From: Actinomycetes bacterium
Lineage (GTDB): Bacteria; Actinomycetota; Actinomycetes; Mycobacteriales; Mycobacteriaceae
DNA: 19,657 nucleotides
Assembly: GCA_023417985.1 (NCBI GenBank)
Contig: JAEZDV010000221.1
Span: forward strand, 1-19,657
Direction of reading: 5' to 3'
Position numbers and translations under genes: made by a program
In this document: positions 6,946 to 14,618 of the stretch, piece by piece
How positions within the stretch are numbered: position 1 is the stretch's first letter
Layout of the letters: each line of letters opens with the position of its first letter
The notes under the pieces: generated by a model
Seen by the model: the letters and a program-made list of their open reading frames with translations, nothing else
Told to the model about the DNA's origin: nothing
The model's database searches: none

Positions 6946-7839
6946 ATGAGCACACCGAGCAACCGCAACGCCGTCGTCGCAGGCGTCGACGGTTCCGAAA
7001 CCTCGGCGGCAGCCGCCCGGTGGGCCGGCGCTCTCGCCGCACGTCTCGAGGCACCACTGCATCTGGTGCACTCGCTGCCCAGCGAGGGCATCTTCTACAG
7101 CGAGGCCGCCGTCCTGATCCAGTCGCAGATGTTCGAGCAGCTCAAATCCGACGGCGAGGCACTTCTCCGGGATATCACCGCCAAGGTGCATGCCGACCAG
7201 CCCGACCTCGAGATCAAGAGCTTCATCGGGCCCGGACCTGCCGCCACATCGCTGCTCGAAGCAGCCGACGACGCGCGCATCGTAGTGCTCGGTGCCACCG
7301 GCGCCGGCGCCATCGAGAACTTCCTGCTCGGTTCCACGGTGCTCCGCGTCGCGAACAACGCTCCGTGCCCGGTCGTGGTGTGGCGCGGCGACACCGCCAA
7401 CCCGCTGCCGGACTCCCGTCCCATCGTCGTCGGTGTCGACGGAAGCGAATTGTCTGCTGCTGCTGTACGTTACGCATTCCAGGTGGCTTCGTTCGTCGGC
7501 GCACCGGTCACGGCTGTGCACTCCTGGATAGGCGACGCGGCCCTCGGAGTGGGTGCCACTGCCGCACTCGTCGACTGGGATGCTGTCGCCGAGTCCGAAT
7601 CGGCTGTACTCGCCGAGGCCCTCGCGGGCCTGCAGGAGGAGTACCCCGATGTCGAGGTCCGGCGCGTGCTCGACCGCGGTCCTGCCGCACGGGTGCTGCT
7701 GAAGCACCTCGGTGATGCCCAGCTCGTCGTCGTCGGCAGCCACGGCCGCGGCCAGTTCCGGGCCGCGCTGCTCGGTTCGACGAGCCAGAACCTGCTGCAC
7801 AAGGCCCCGTGCCCGGTGCTCGTCGCCCGTCACGCCTGA
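6946..7839 (+). CDS. Universal stress protein, tandem UspA domains
   Basis: A 297-residue cytoplasmic protein with two UspA domains, about residues 6-148 and 158-296. Seen: both domains open with VDGSE and both carry the ATP-binding G-2x-G-9x-G(S/T) loop (GATGAGAIENFLLGST and GSHGRGQFRAALLGST). The ATG at 6946 has AAGGAGA five bases upstream. In mycobacteria, tandem Usp proteins of this type (such as Rv2005c) belong to the DosR hypoxia regulon and neighbour an APH/P-loop gene (Rv2004c); here the same pair of families is adjacent but convergent. Expected role: ATP-linked stress or dormancy signalling, inferred from family and context. Confidence 0.96.
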   Translation: MSTPSNRNAVVAGVDGSETSAAAARWAGALAARLEAPLHLVHSLPSEGIFYSEAAVLIQSQMFEQLKSDGEALLRDITAKVHADQPDLEIKSFIGPGPAATSLLEAADDARIVVLGATGAGAIENFLLGSTVLRVANNAPCPVVVWRGDTANPLPDSRPIVVGVDGSELSAAAVRYAFQVASFVGAPVTAVHSWIGDAALGVGATAALVDWDAVAESESAVLAEALAGLQEEYPDVEVRRVLDRGPAARVLLKHLGDAQLVVVGSHGRGQFRAALLGSTSQNLLHKAPCPVLVARHA

Positions 7840-7849
7840 TTCCCTGCCG

Positions 7850-7887
7850 CGACGCGGAGCCGTTCACGTTCGGGCAGCTCCGCGTCG
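7850..7887. terminator. Bidirectional hairpin between convergent genes
   Basis: Perfect 11-bp arms CGACGCGGAGC (7850-7860) and GCTCCGCGTCG (7877-7887) with a 16-base loop, just after the Usp stop codon. It is placed to end transcription of the Usp gene and, in reverse, of the kinase-like gene. There is no run of T, as is common in high-GC actinobacteria. Confidence 0.55.
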
Positions 7888-7895
7888 TCGCGTCG

Positions 7896-7912
7896 AGGGC
7901 GCCTTCGGGCCC
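7896..7912. terminator. Second small hairpin between convergent genes
   Basis: AGGGC(G)CC, TTC loop, GGGCCCT: a 7-bp stem with one bulged base, immediately downstream of the stop codon of the minus-strand kinase-like gene (7916-7918). Together with the hairpin at 7850-7887 it forms a double terminator-like structure. Confidence 0.4.
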
Positions 7913-7915
7913 TGC

Positions 7916-9400
7916 TCACCCGGGTGCCGGGCCGAGTTCCCTCTCCAGCCAGGCATCGTCGACGGCGCCGGGACCGGTCGTGTCCACGACGACCGCGGCG
8001 GGCCACTCGTCCCGCCGATCGAGTTGAGCCGCGAGCACCGCGGGCGTCGCGTCCGAGGGGTCGTCGCCGCGTTCCGCGCGGGCGCGAATGCGGCGCACCA
8101 GCACCGCCGGATCCGCACGACACTCGATTTCGATCGGATCGGCGGCTGCCTCCATCGCCATCTCCCGGGCGCGGACGCGTTGCGCCTCCGACAGCCACGT
8201 CGCGTCCAGGACCACCGACCGTCCGAGGGCGAGTTCGGCGGACGCCCTCGTCATCATCTCCTCATAGGTCGCGTGGGTGTGCGCGGACGAATACAGTCCG
8301 CTGTCCACGTCGTCGCCGGTGCGGTCCGTGGGGCCCATGCCCGCTAGTTCCTTGCGGATGATGTCGCTGCGCAGCACCGACGCGCCGAGATGGTCACCGA
8401 TCGTCCGGGAGAGCGTGGATTTGCCGGTGCCCGCGAGACCGCCGACCAGCACTAGTCGCACCCGCGCGCGTTCGAGATGACGCTCGATCTGCGCCAGGAA
8501 CTCCATCGCCACCGCTCCGGAAGCGTCGTCACCCTGATCGTGGCGAAGCGCAGTCACCTTCGCCCGCACGAGCGCGCGATAGGCGATGTAGTGGTGCACG
8601 AGCGAGCGCGGGGGTTCGTCCCCGGCGGCAAACTTGTAGCTGTGCAACAACTTCCGGGCGGCACCCTCTCTGCCTGTTCTTTCGAGATCCATTGCGAGAA
8701 AAGCAATATCGAGAAGTCCGTCGCCGTATCGCAGTTCATCGTCGAACTCGAGGCAATCGATGATCCGGGGGCCGTCGTCGAGGCAGAAGATGTCGTCCGC
8801 CAGGAGATCCCCGTGACCGTCGACGGCACGCCCCGCCGCGATCCTCGCGGCGAACAGCGGGTGTCGTCCCTCGATGTAGTGGGTCGCAGCGGACCGGATG
8901 CGCGCGACGGCCGAGGCTGCCCGCACACCCACCGGCAACCGTTCGAGGTGGTCCAGGCTCAGGGCCCACAGGTTCGAGAGGAAGTCCGCGGAGGCACACC
9001 TCTCGATGGCCGTATCCCGGGGTGACGACGCGTGCAGCAGTGCCACCTGCCGGGCAACGGAGTCGAGGATCGGATCGATCTCCTCCCCGCGCCGGGCGAG
9101 CATCGCGAGCCTGCGGTCGTCGGGTAACCGCACCATCTCGACGAGGTGTTCGCACACCTGCCCGTCGGGTCCGTGCACATCGGCGACGCCGAGATAGACA
9201 TCGGGTGCCATCCGTCGGTTGAGGTCCACCTCGCGATGACACGCGCGCTCGCGCGCTGCCCGTGTCCGGTTGTCGAGGAAGCCCAGATCGAGCGGCTTCT
9301 TCATCTTGTGGACGCGATCGCCGACGAGGAAGAGCACCGAGGTGTGGGTCTCCCGCACTGCCGCGTATCCGGCACCGTCCGCTTCCGCCGAACCTGGCAC
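7916..9400 (-). CDS. Bifunctional aminoglycoside-phosphotransferase-like/P-loop kinase protein
   Basis: A protein of about 494 residues with two nucleotide-binding modules, as in mycobacterial Rv2004c. Seen: an APH/choline-kinase-like N-terminal domain (about residues 10-310) with an opening VHKMKKP, and a Brenner-type motif GHGDLLADDIF near H196, in which the usual Asn is Asp, followed by IIDCLEFDD; then a gluconate-kinase-like AAA/P-loop domain (about 315-494) with Walker A GLAGTGKST (Lys about 327). The first GTG at 9404-9406 is only one base from its GGGAG, so I prefer the GTG at 9398-9400, spaced 7 bases. Convergent with the Usp gene and divergent from plsB. Function in the family is not established; a stress- or dormancy-linked small-molecule kinase is an inference from context. 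Confidence 0.93.
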   Translation of the reverse strand: MPGSAEADGAGYAAVRETHTSVLFLVGDRVHKMKKPLDLGFLDNRTRAARERACHREVDLNRRMAPDVYLGVADVHGPDGQVCEHLVEMVRLPDDRRLAMLARRGEEIDPILDSVARQVALLHASSPRDTAIERCASADFLSNLWALSLDHLERLPVGVRAASAVARIRSAATHYIEGRHPLFAARIAAGRAVDGHGDLLADDIFCLDDGPRIIDCLEFDDELRYGDGLLDIAFLAMDLERTGREGAARKLLHSYKFAAGDEPPRSLVHHYIAYRALVRAKVTALRHDQGDDASGAVAMEFLAQIERHLERARVRLVLVGGLAGTGKSTLSRTIGDHLGASVLRSDIIRKELAGMGPTDRTGDDVDSGLYSSAHTHATYEEMMTRASAELALGRSVVLDATWLSEAQRVRAREMAMEAAADPIEIECRADPAVLVRRIRARAERGDDPSDATPAVLAAQLDRRDEWPAAVVVDTTGPGAVDDAWLERELGPAPG

Positions 9401-9564
9401 AGCCACTCTCCCGTCTGCGGCGCGCCGGCCCCGCGTCCTTCACATTCTGGTCCCGATCGCCGCACGGTACACCTGTTCGTAGCGGGTTTCTCGCGCCGAT
9501 GCGCCGAGTAAACCCTCCTCTCCGGGGTACTTTTCACATCGGATGACCGAGCGAACGGGGCGAC

Positions 9565-11922
9565 ATGAGGGATGACGGGCAGCGTGGCTCGCACACACCG
9601 ACACGTCCGACCGTGGTGGTTGCGGCCGCGACCACCACGATCGAGCGGAGGCTCATCACGGACTGGCTCCGGTCCGACAGTGTGCCCGCCGAATACCGTG
9701 CGGTGGCGCCCCCCGAGGCACTCGATCTCGATTCGCGGGTTCTCGCGACCGACCTCCTCGGGCGCACCGACGATCCGCTCGTGCTGCCGGTCCGGGTGGT
9801 CTGGCTTCCCGCCGAACGCGACGGCGCACGCCGCGTCCGGTTCTCCGACGTTCTCGCACTCACCAACCCCCGGAATCCGAACCGGGTGATCCAGAAATGG
9901 CTGGTGGGACGGGGCGCCGACCGGTACCGGATCGTGGTGGCCCAACCCGCGTCACTGAGCGAACTGCGCGATCAGTTCGCGGCGGAGCACGGCTCCGACG
10001 GGGCCGATGCGAATCTGGCTCGCTACATCACGCGACGGGCGGTCGTCGCGCTCGAACGTGCCGAGCGGGCCGTGATCGGCGACCGCTACAAGGTGCCGAG
10101 ACTCGTCGCCGAGCAGATCATGGATTCGTCGGCGTTCCGGCGACGGCTCGATGCCCTCGCCGCCGAGCTGAGCCTCTCGCGCAGCGAAGTGGACGCACGG
10201 GCACGCGCTGCGCTCGGTGAACTCGTGGCGGTGCAGTCGCGCCTGGTGACCGATCTGTTCACCCAGGCGATGCGGCCGCTGCACGCTTCCGCCTGGACCG
10301 TGCACGCCGACGAATCCGGATTGCGCGCCCTGCGCGGACTCAACCGGACCCGGCCACTGGTGTTTCTGCCGTCGCACCGCTCGTACGCCGACGCACTCGT
10401 GCTCGGCGACATCCTCGCTGCCAACGAGTTCCCCCGCAATCATCTGATGGGCGGAGCGAACCTGACCTTCTGGCCGATCGGCCCGATGGCGCGCCGCACC
10501 GGAACGGTGTTCATCCGGCGCAGCTTCCACGACGACGCGGTGTACAAGGCGGCATTGGAGGAGTACTTCGCGTTTCTGCTGGGCAAGCGGTTCAACCTCG
10601 AGTGGTACTTCGAGGGTGGCCGCACACGGACCGGCAAGCTCCGCCCACCGCGGTACGGACTGCTCAACTACGTCGCCAACGCCATCCGCTCGGAACGAGT
10701 CGAAGACGCGATGCTGGTGCCCGTTTCCATCACCTACGAAGCGCTGGCGGAGGTGGCTGCGGTCGCGGCCGAGCAGACCGGCAGCGACAAGAAACCCGAG
10801 GGGCTGACGTGGCTGTTCCGGTACATGCGCAGCCAGCAGCGCAGCGCCGGCAACGTGTACGTGCGATTCGGCGAACCGCTCTCGATGCGTTCCCGGCTCG
10901 CGGCGAGCGGCGACCCCGATCTGTCCGTCGATACGCCCACCGGCAACACCGAACGTTCCGACCGCCGCCGCAAGGCACTCCAGAAGGTCGCGTTCGAAAT
11001 CGCCGTCGGCATCAACAACAAGACGCCGATCACGGTGAACTCCCTCGTCACGCTCGCCTTGCTCGGCGTCCGCGACCGTTCGCTCACCCTCGAAGAGGTG
11101 CGCGCGGTGATCGCGCCGGTGCGGCACTACCTCGACCGGCGTCGTATCCCCCACGGCGAACTGAGAATTCTCGACATCGAGGGAGGCCTCGACAAGGTCC
11201 TCGCGTCTCTCACCGACGCTGGGGTGGTGACCACCTACGCCGGCGGTGAGGAACCGGTGTACGCAATCCATCGTGGTCAGCACCTCGTCGCCGCGTTCTA
11301 CCGCAACAGCGGTGTCCACTGGTTCGTCAACCGGTCCATCCTCGAACTCGCAGTGTTGTACGCACACGACAGCCCCGGCGAAGGCGACCCCGTGCTCGTC
11401 GCGTGGGAGGAGGCCAAGCGGCTCCGGGACCTGCTGAAGTTCGAGTTCTTCTTCCCCGACCGGGATACCTTCGAAGCGCAGATGCGCGAGGAACTCGAAC
11501 TCCTCGTCCCCGTGTGGGGGGACTCGCTGCCCACGAAGGAGCAGGCACTGACCGGGCTCGTCGAAACCGGTTTCTTCATGTCGCACCGCACGTTGCGGTC
11601 CTTCTTCGACGCGCAACTCGTCGTCGCGGAACGACTCGCGAAACGGGATCCGTCGCTGGAGATCGCGCAGGCCGCCTTCCTCGACGAATGTGTGTCGGTG
11701 GGTCAGCAGATGTTGTTGCAGGGCAGGTTGCACGGGTCCGAGTCCGTGTCGTCGGAGTTGTTCGCCTCGGCGCTGGATCTGGCGCGCAACCGGGGCCTGC
11801 TCGAGCGCGACGAATCCGTGTGCGCGAAGAGACGCACGTTCGCCGCACAGTTGCTGGCAGTGGGTGAACGGATCGCGCTCGCCGAATCGCTCGACGTGTC
11901 GAACAGGAAGGCGGAGAGGTGA
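9565..11922 (+). CDS. plsB: Glycerol-3-phosphate 1-O-acyltransferase
   Basis: Transfers an acyl group from acyl-CoA to sn-glycerol-3-phosphate, giving lysophosphatidate, the first step of phospholipid and triacylglycerol synthesis at the membrane. Seen in the 785-residue protein: the acyltransferase motif H271-RSYA-D276 (HX4D), a second block around GGANLTFWPIGPMARRTG with FIRR, the substrate-binding EGGRTRTG at 350-357, and VPVSITYE as block IV; the long N- and C-terminal extensions are typical of PlsB. The ATG at 9565 follows a GGGG-containing site. An ATG at 9543 is out of frame. Its stop overlaps the next gene by 4 bases (GTGA), so the two are translationally coupled. The pairing with a HAD-PlsC gene mirrors mycobacterial plsB2-plsC. 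Confidence 0.97.
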   Translation: MRDDGQRGSHTPTRPTVVVAAATTTIERRLITDWLRSDSVPAEYRAVAPPEALDLDSRVLATDLLGRTDDPLVLPVRVVWLPAERDGARRVRFSDVLALTNPRNPNRVIQKWLVGRGADRYRIVVAQPASLSELRDQFAAEHGSDGADANLARYITRRAVVALERAERAVIGDRYKVPRLVAEQIMDSSAFRRRLDALAAELSLSRSEVDARARAALGELVAVQSRLVTDLFTQAMRPLHASAWTVHADESGLRALRGLNRTRPLVFLPSHRSYADALVLGDILAANEFPRNHLMGGANLTFWPIGPMARRTGTVFIRRSFHDDAVYKAALEEYFAFLLGKRFNLEWYFEGGRTRTGKLRPPRYGLLNYVANAIRSERVEDAMLVPVSITYEALAEVAAVAAEQTGSDKKPEGLTWLFRYMRSQQRSAGNVYVRFGEPLSMRSRLAASGDPDLSVDTPTGNTERSDRRRKALQKVAFEIAVGINNKTPITVNSLVTLALLGVRDRSLTLEEVRAVIAPVRHYLDRRRIPHGELRILDIEGGLDKVLASLTDAGVVTTYAGGEEPVYAIHRGQHLVAAFYRNSGVHWFVNRSILELAVLYAHDSPGEGDPVLVAWEEAKRLRDLLKFEFFFPDRDTFEAQMREELELLVPVWGDSLPTKEQALTGLVETGFFMSHRTLRSFFDAQLVVAERLAKRDPSLEIAQAAFLDECVSVGQQMLLQGRLHGSESVSSELFASALDLARNRGLLERDESVCAKRRTFAAQLLAVGERIALAESLDVSNRKAER

Positions 11923-13352
11923 ACCTCGAGACGGCACTCGAACGGATACGCACCGGGCCGCAAGGTCCGGAGACTGCGGCGTTCTTCGACTTCGACGGCA
12001 CGATCGTGCACGGATTCTCCGGCCTCCACTTCTTCCGTGACCGTCTCCTGTCCGGCGACGTCGGCGCAAGCGAACTCGCGGCGACCATGATCAACGGCCT
12101 GCGCGGTACCGAAACCGAGGACGAATTCGATCGGTTCGCCGGCACCGTGTTCAAGGCGTGGCGCGGCCACACCGAACAGGAGTTGTACGACCTGGGCAAT
12201 CGCCTGTTCATGTCCACCATCGCCGGCCACCTCTATCCCGAGGCGTGGCAACTCGTCGGCGCCCATCAGAACGCGGGTCATACCGTGGTGATCGCCTCGT
12301 CGGCGTCCCGGTACCAGATCCAGGCCTGCAGCGACGCACTCGGAGTGGAGCACGTGCTGTACACCCCGCTCGAGGTGCGGGACGGTGTCCTCACCGGCCG
12401 CGTCGACGGCAGGTCTCTGTGGCGCAGCGGAAAATCCCAGGCGGCACGCGCTTTCATGGACGCGCACGGTATCGACAGCGACACGAGTTACGCGTATTCC
12501 AACGGCGGAGAAGACGCCGATTTCCTCGCGGAGACAGCAAATCCCACGGCGACGAATCCCGATCGCACCCTCCAGCGCATCGCTCTCGAAAAGGGCTGGC
12601 CGATATTGCGTTTCCGCCCTCGCGGTACTCCGGGCGTGAAGGAGTTCGCCCGCACTGCCGCCGCCTACGGTGGGCTGCTCGGTTCGGTCTGGACGGGGCT
12701 CGGACTCGGACTGCTCAACGGCAGCAGGAAGATCGCCCTCGACTCCATCCTGGATCTCGGCTCGGAGGTGTCGCTCGCACTCGCCGGAATCGATGTGCGG
12801 GTCGTCGGGGAGGCGAATGCGTGGGCGGCACGTCCGGCGGTCTTCATCTTCAACCATCAGAGCCAACTCGATCCGGTGATCCTCGCGAAGGTGCTGCGCA
12901 AGGACTTCACCGGTGTCGCAAAGCAGGAGATCGCCCGCGATCCGCTGTTCGGTCCGCTGTTGCGTTTCGGCGGCGTCACGTTCGTGGACCGGGGCAACAC
13001 CGAGCGAGCCGTCGCCGCGCTCGGCCCGGTCGTCGAGACGCTGCGCGAGGGAACCTCGGTGGTCGTCGCTCCCGAGGGCACCCGTTCGCTGACCCCGGCG
13101 ATCGGCAGGTTCAAGAAGGGAGCGTTCCGCATCGCGATCGAGGCGGGAGTCCCGATCGTTCCCATCGTGATCCGCAATTCCGGAGAGATGTTGTGGAAGC
13201 ACTCCACGCTCCTGCGGTCGGGCACCGTCGACGTGGCAGTCCTCGATCCGATCCACGTCGGAGACTGGTCTCCGGATGATCTGGGCGACCACATCGCCGA
13301 GGTGGAAGACCTCTACCGTCAGACTCTCGGCCGCTGGCCTGTCGCCCTATGA
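11919..13352 (+). CDS. plsC: HAD-IB hydrolase fused to 1-acylglycerol-3-phosphate acyltransferase
   Basis: A 477-residue fusion. The N-terminal HAD-IB phosphatase-like domain (about residues 15-230) shows DFDGT with D24/D26, the Ser of motif II at S127 (VVIASS), K172 (SGKSQ) and a late acidic motif SNGGED at 194-199. The C-terminal PlsC domain (about 265-460) shows NHX4D (N312-H313-QSQL-D318), FVDRGN and PEGTRS at 385-390. The PlsC part makes phosphatidate from lysophosphatidate; the HAD part resembles SerB but probably acts on another phosphate ester, conceivably a lipid phosphate (inference). In mycobacteria the same fusion (Rv2483c) follows plsB2. The GTG start at 11919 overlaps the plsB stop (GTGA); the stop overlaps the next ATG (ATGA). 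Confidence 0.96.
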   Translation: MNLETALERIRTGPQGPETAAFFDFDGTIVHGFSGLHFFRDRLLSGDVGASELAATMINGLRGTETEDEFDRFAGTVFKAWRGHTEQELYDLGNRLFMSTIAGHLYPEAWQLVGAHQNAGHTVVIASSASRYQIQACSDALGVEHVLYTPLEVRDGVLTGRVDGRSLWRSGKSQAARAFMDAHGIDSDTSYAYSNGGEDADFLAETANPTATNPDRTLQRIALEKGWPILRFRPRGTPGVKEFARTAAAYGGLLGSVWTGLGLGLLNGSRKIALDSILDLGSEVSLALAGIDVRVVGEANAWAARPAVFIFNHQSQLDPVILAKVLRKDFTGVAKQEIARDPLFGPLLRFGGVTFVDRGNTERAVAALGPVVETLREGTSVVVAPEGTRSLTPAIGRFKKGAFRIAIEAGVPIVPIVIRNSGEMLWKHSTLLRSGTVDVAVLDPIHVGDWSPDDLGDHIAEVEDLYRQTLGRWPVAL

Positions 13353-14476
13353 ACGACGACGGCGAAAAGCACCGGGACCAGCCACCCGAGGACTCAGCCG
13401 ACCACGAGAATCACCACGGGGCCGGCCCCGCGGGGGCCTTGACCCCGAACCGGCGCCGGAAACTCAAGTGGATCATCGGCGCGCTTCTCGTCGTGGTGCT
13501 CACCGTCGAGGTCATCCTGATCTGGCCGGAGTTGTCGAACAGCGTCCGCGATCTCGGCGATCTGAAGTGGTGGTGGGTCGCGGCCGCGATCGTCGCCTCC
13601 ATGGCGGAGATGTCGAGTTTCGCGCGAGTCCAGCGGGCCCTGCTGTCCGCTGCCGGGGTTCAGGTGACACAGCGTCAGTCGCTGTCGGTCGCGCTCGCGG
13701 CGAATTCGATGAGTGTGACGCTCCCTGGCGGACCTGTGGTGGCGACGACGTTCACCTACCGCCGGATGCGCGGGTGGGGAGCCCCTCCGGTGGTCGCGAC
13801 CTGGCAGCTCGTCATGGCCGGCGTGTTGCAGGCGGCAGGTCTCGCCCTACTGGGACTCGTCGGCGCCCTGCTGGTCGGGGCGACCACCAACCCTTTCTCC
13901 TTGATCTTCTCCGCCGGCGCGCTGTTGCTGATCGTCGTGTTGATCCAGTACGCGGCGAGCAACCCCGGCTCGTTCGAGTCCATCGGCTTGATCGCGCTCC
14001 GCGGCGTCAACCGGATGCGCAAGAAACCGGAACAGGCCGGGGCACGCGCGTGGAAGAACATCGTCACCCAGATCCGTGCCGTACAACTGGACCGGCCGCA
14101 CGCCGCACGTGCCTTCGGCTGGTCGCTGCTCAACTGGCTGTGCGACGGCGCCTGCCTGATGTTCGCCGCGTACGCGGTCGGCGGACACCCGAGCATCGCC
14201 GGGATTGCGGTGGCGTACGCGGCGGGCACCGCGGCAAGCCGGGCCATTCCCCTGCTGCCCGCGGGTCTGGGCGTGATGGACGCGGTGCTCGTGCCGGCCT
14301 TGACGGCCAGCGGCATGAGCGGCGCGGAGGCCCTGTCCGCAGTCGTCGTCTACCGGCTGATCAGCTTCGTGCTCGTCGCTGTGGTCGGCTGGATCGTCTT
14401 CGCGTTCCGATACCGCGGTGCCCCCACCGAGGACACCGAGCCACCGCCGAACCTGCAGCTCTGGCGCGACGAGTAG
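13349..14476 (+). CDS. YbhN/LPG-synthase transmembrane domain family membrane protein
   Basis: A 375-residue integral membrane protein of the lysylphosphatidylglycerol-synthase transmembrane (flippase-like) family. Seen: a hydrophilic His/Asp/Glu-rich N-tail to about residue 35, then NRRRKLK leading into a first membrane helix (about 42-62), further helices near 75-95, 155-200 and 250-345, the family block SVTLPGGPVVA near 125-135, and a late RAIPLLPAGLGVMDA segment typical of the domain. The catalytic GNAT-like domain of MprF is absent, so it should not make aminoacyl-lipids. Its ATG overlaps the stop of plsC (ATGA), giving a coupled three-gene operon with plsB. A role in moving or sensing phospholipid precursors is inferred from family and operon. 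Confidence 0.93.
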   Translation: MNDDGEKHRDQPPEDSADHENHHGAGPAGALTPNRRRKLKWIIGALLVVVLTVEVILIWPELSNSVRDLGDLKWWWVAAAIVASMAEMSSFARVQRALLSAAGVQVTQRQSLSVALAANSMSVTLPGGPVVATTFTYRRMRGWGAPPVVATWQLVMAGVLQAAGLALLGLVGALLVGATTNPFSLIFSAGALLLIVVLIQYAASNPGSFESIGLIALRGVNRMRKKPEQAGARAWKNIVTQIRAVQLDRPHAARAFGWSLLNWLCDGACLMFAAYAVGGHPSIAGIAVAYAAGTAASRAIPLLPAGLGVMDAVLVPALTASGMSGAEALSAVVVYRLISFVLVAVVGWIVFAFRYRGAPTEDTEPPPNLQLWRDE

Positions 14477-14568
14477 CGACTGCCCGACCCGGTCGCCGGC
14501 TCGATGTTTGTGGAGACGCGGGGGCGGCGAGACGAATCCCTCGACGTCCGGGCAAGTACGCTGCTTCC

Positions 14569-14590
14569 GGGCCACGCGCTTGCGTGACCC
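14569..14590 (+). promoter_or_regulatory. Hairpin in the transporter leader
   Basis: Arms 14569-14577 (GGGCCACGC) and 14582-14590 (GCGTGACCC) pair at 8 of 9 positions around a GCTT loop. It ends 13 bases before the transporter's ribosome-binding site (14604-14610). It may end transcription of the lipid operon or act in the transporter leader; no T-tract follows. Confidence 0.35.
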
Positions 14591-14618
14591 CAATCCGTCG
14601 AGTGGAGGGACGTCATTC

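Noticed and set aside
9543..9564. ATG at 9543 as an alternative plsB start
   Set aside because: It is 22 bases upstream of the chosen ATG and so out of frame.
9952..12069. A 705-codon open frame on the minus strand opposite plsB
   Set aside because: It is antisense to a clear PlsB with all acyltransferase motifs; its composition is Arg/Glu/Val/His-rich and low in complexity with no domain, as expected for the reverse frame of high-GC coding DNA.
11703..13292. A 529-codon minus-strand open frame opposite plsC
   Set aside because: The plus strand carries HAD and PlsC motifs in order; the reverse frame has no family features.
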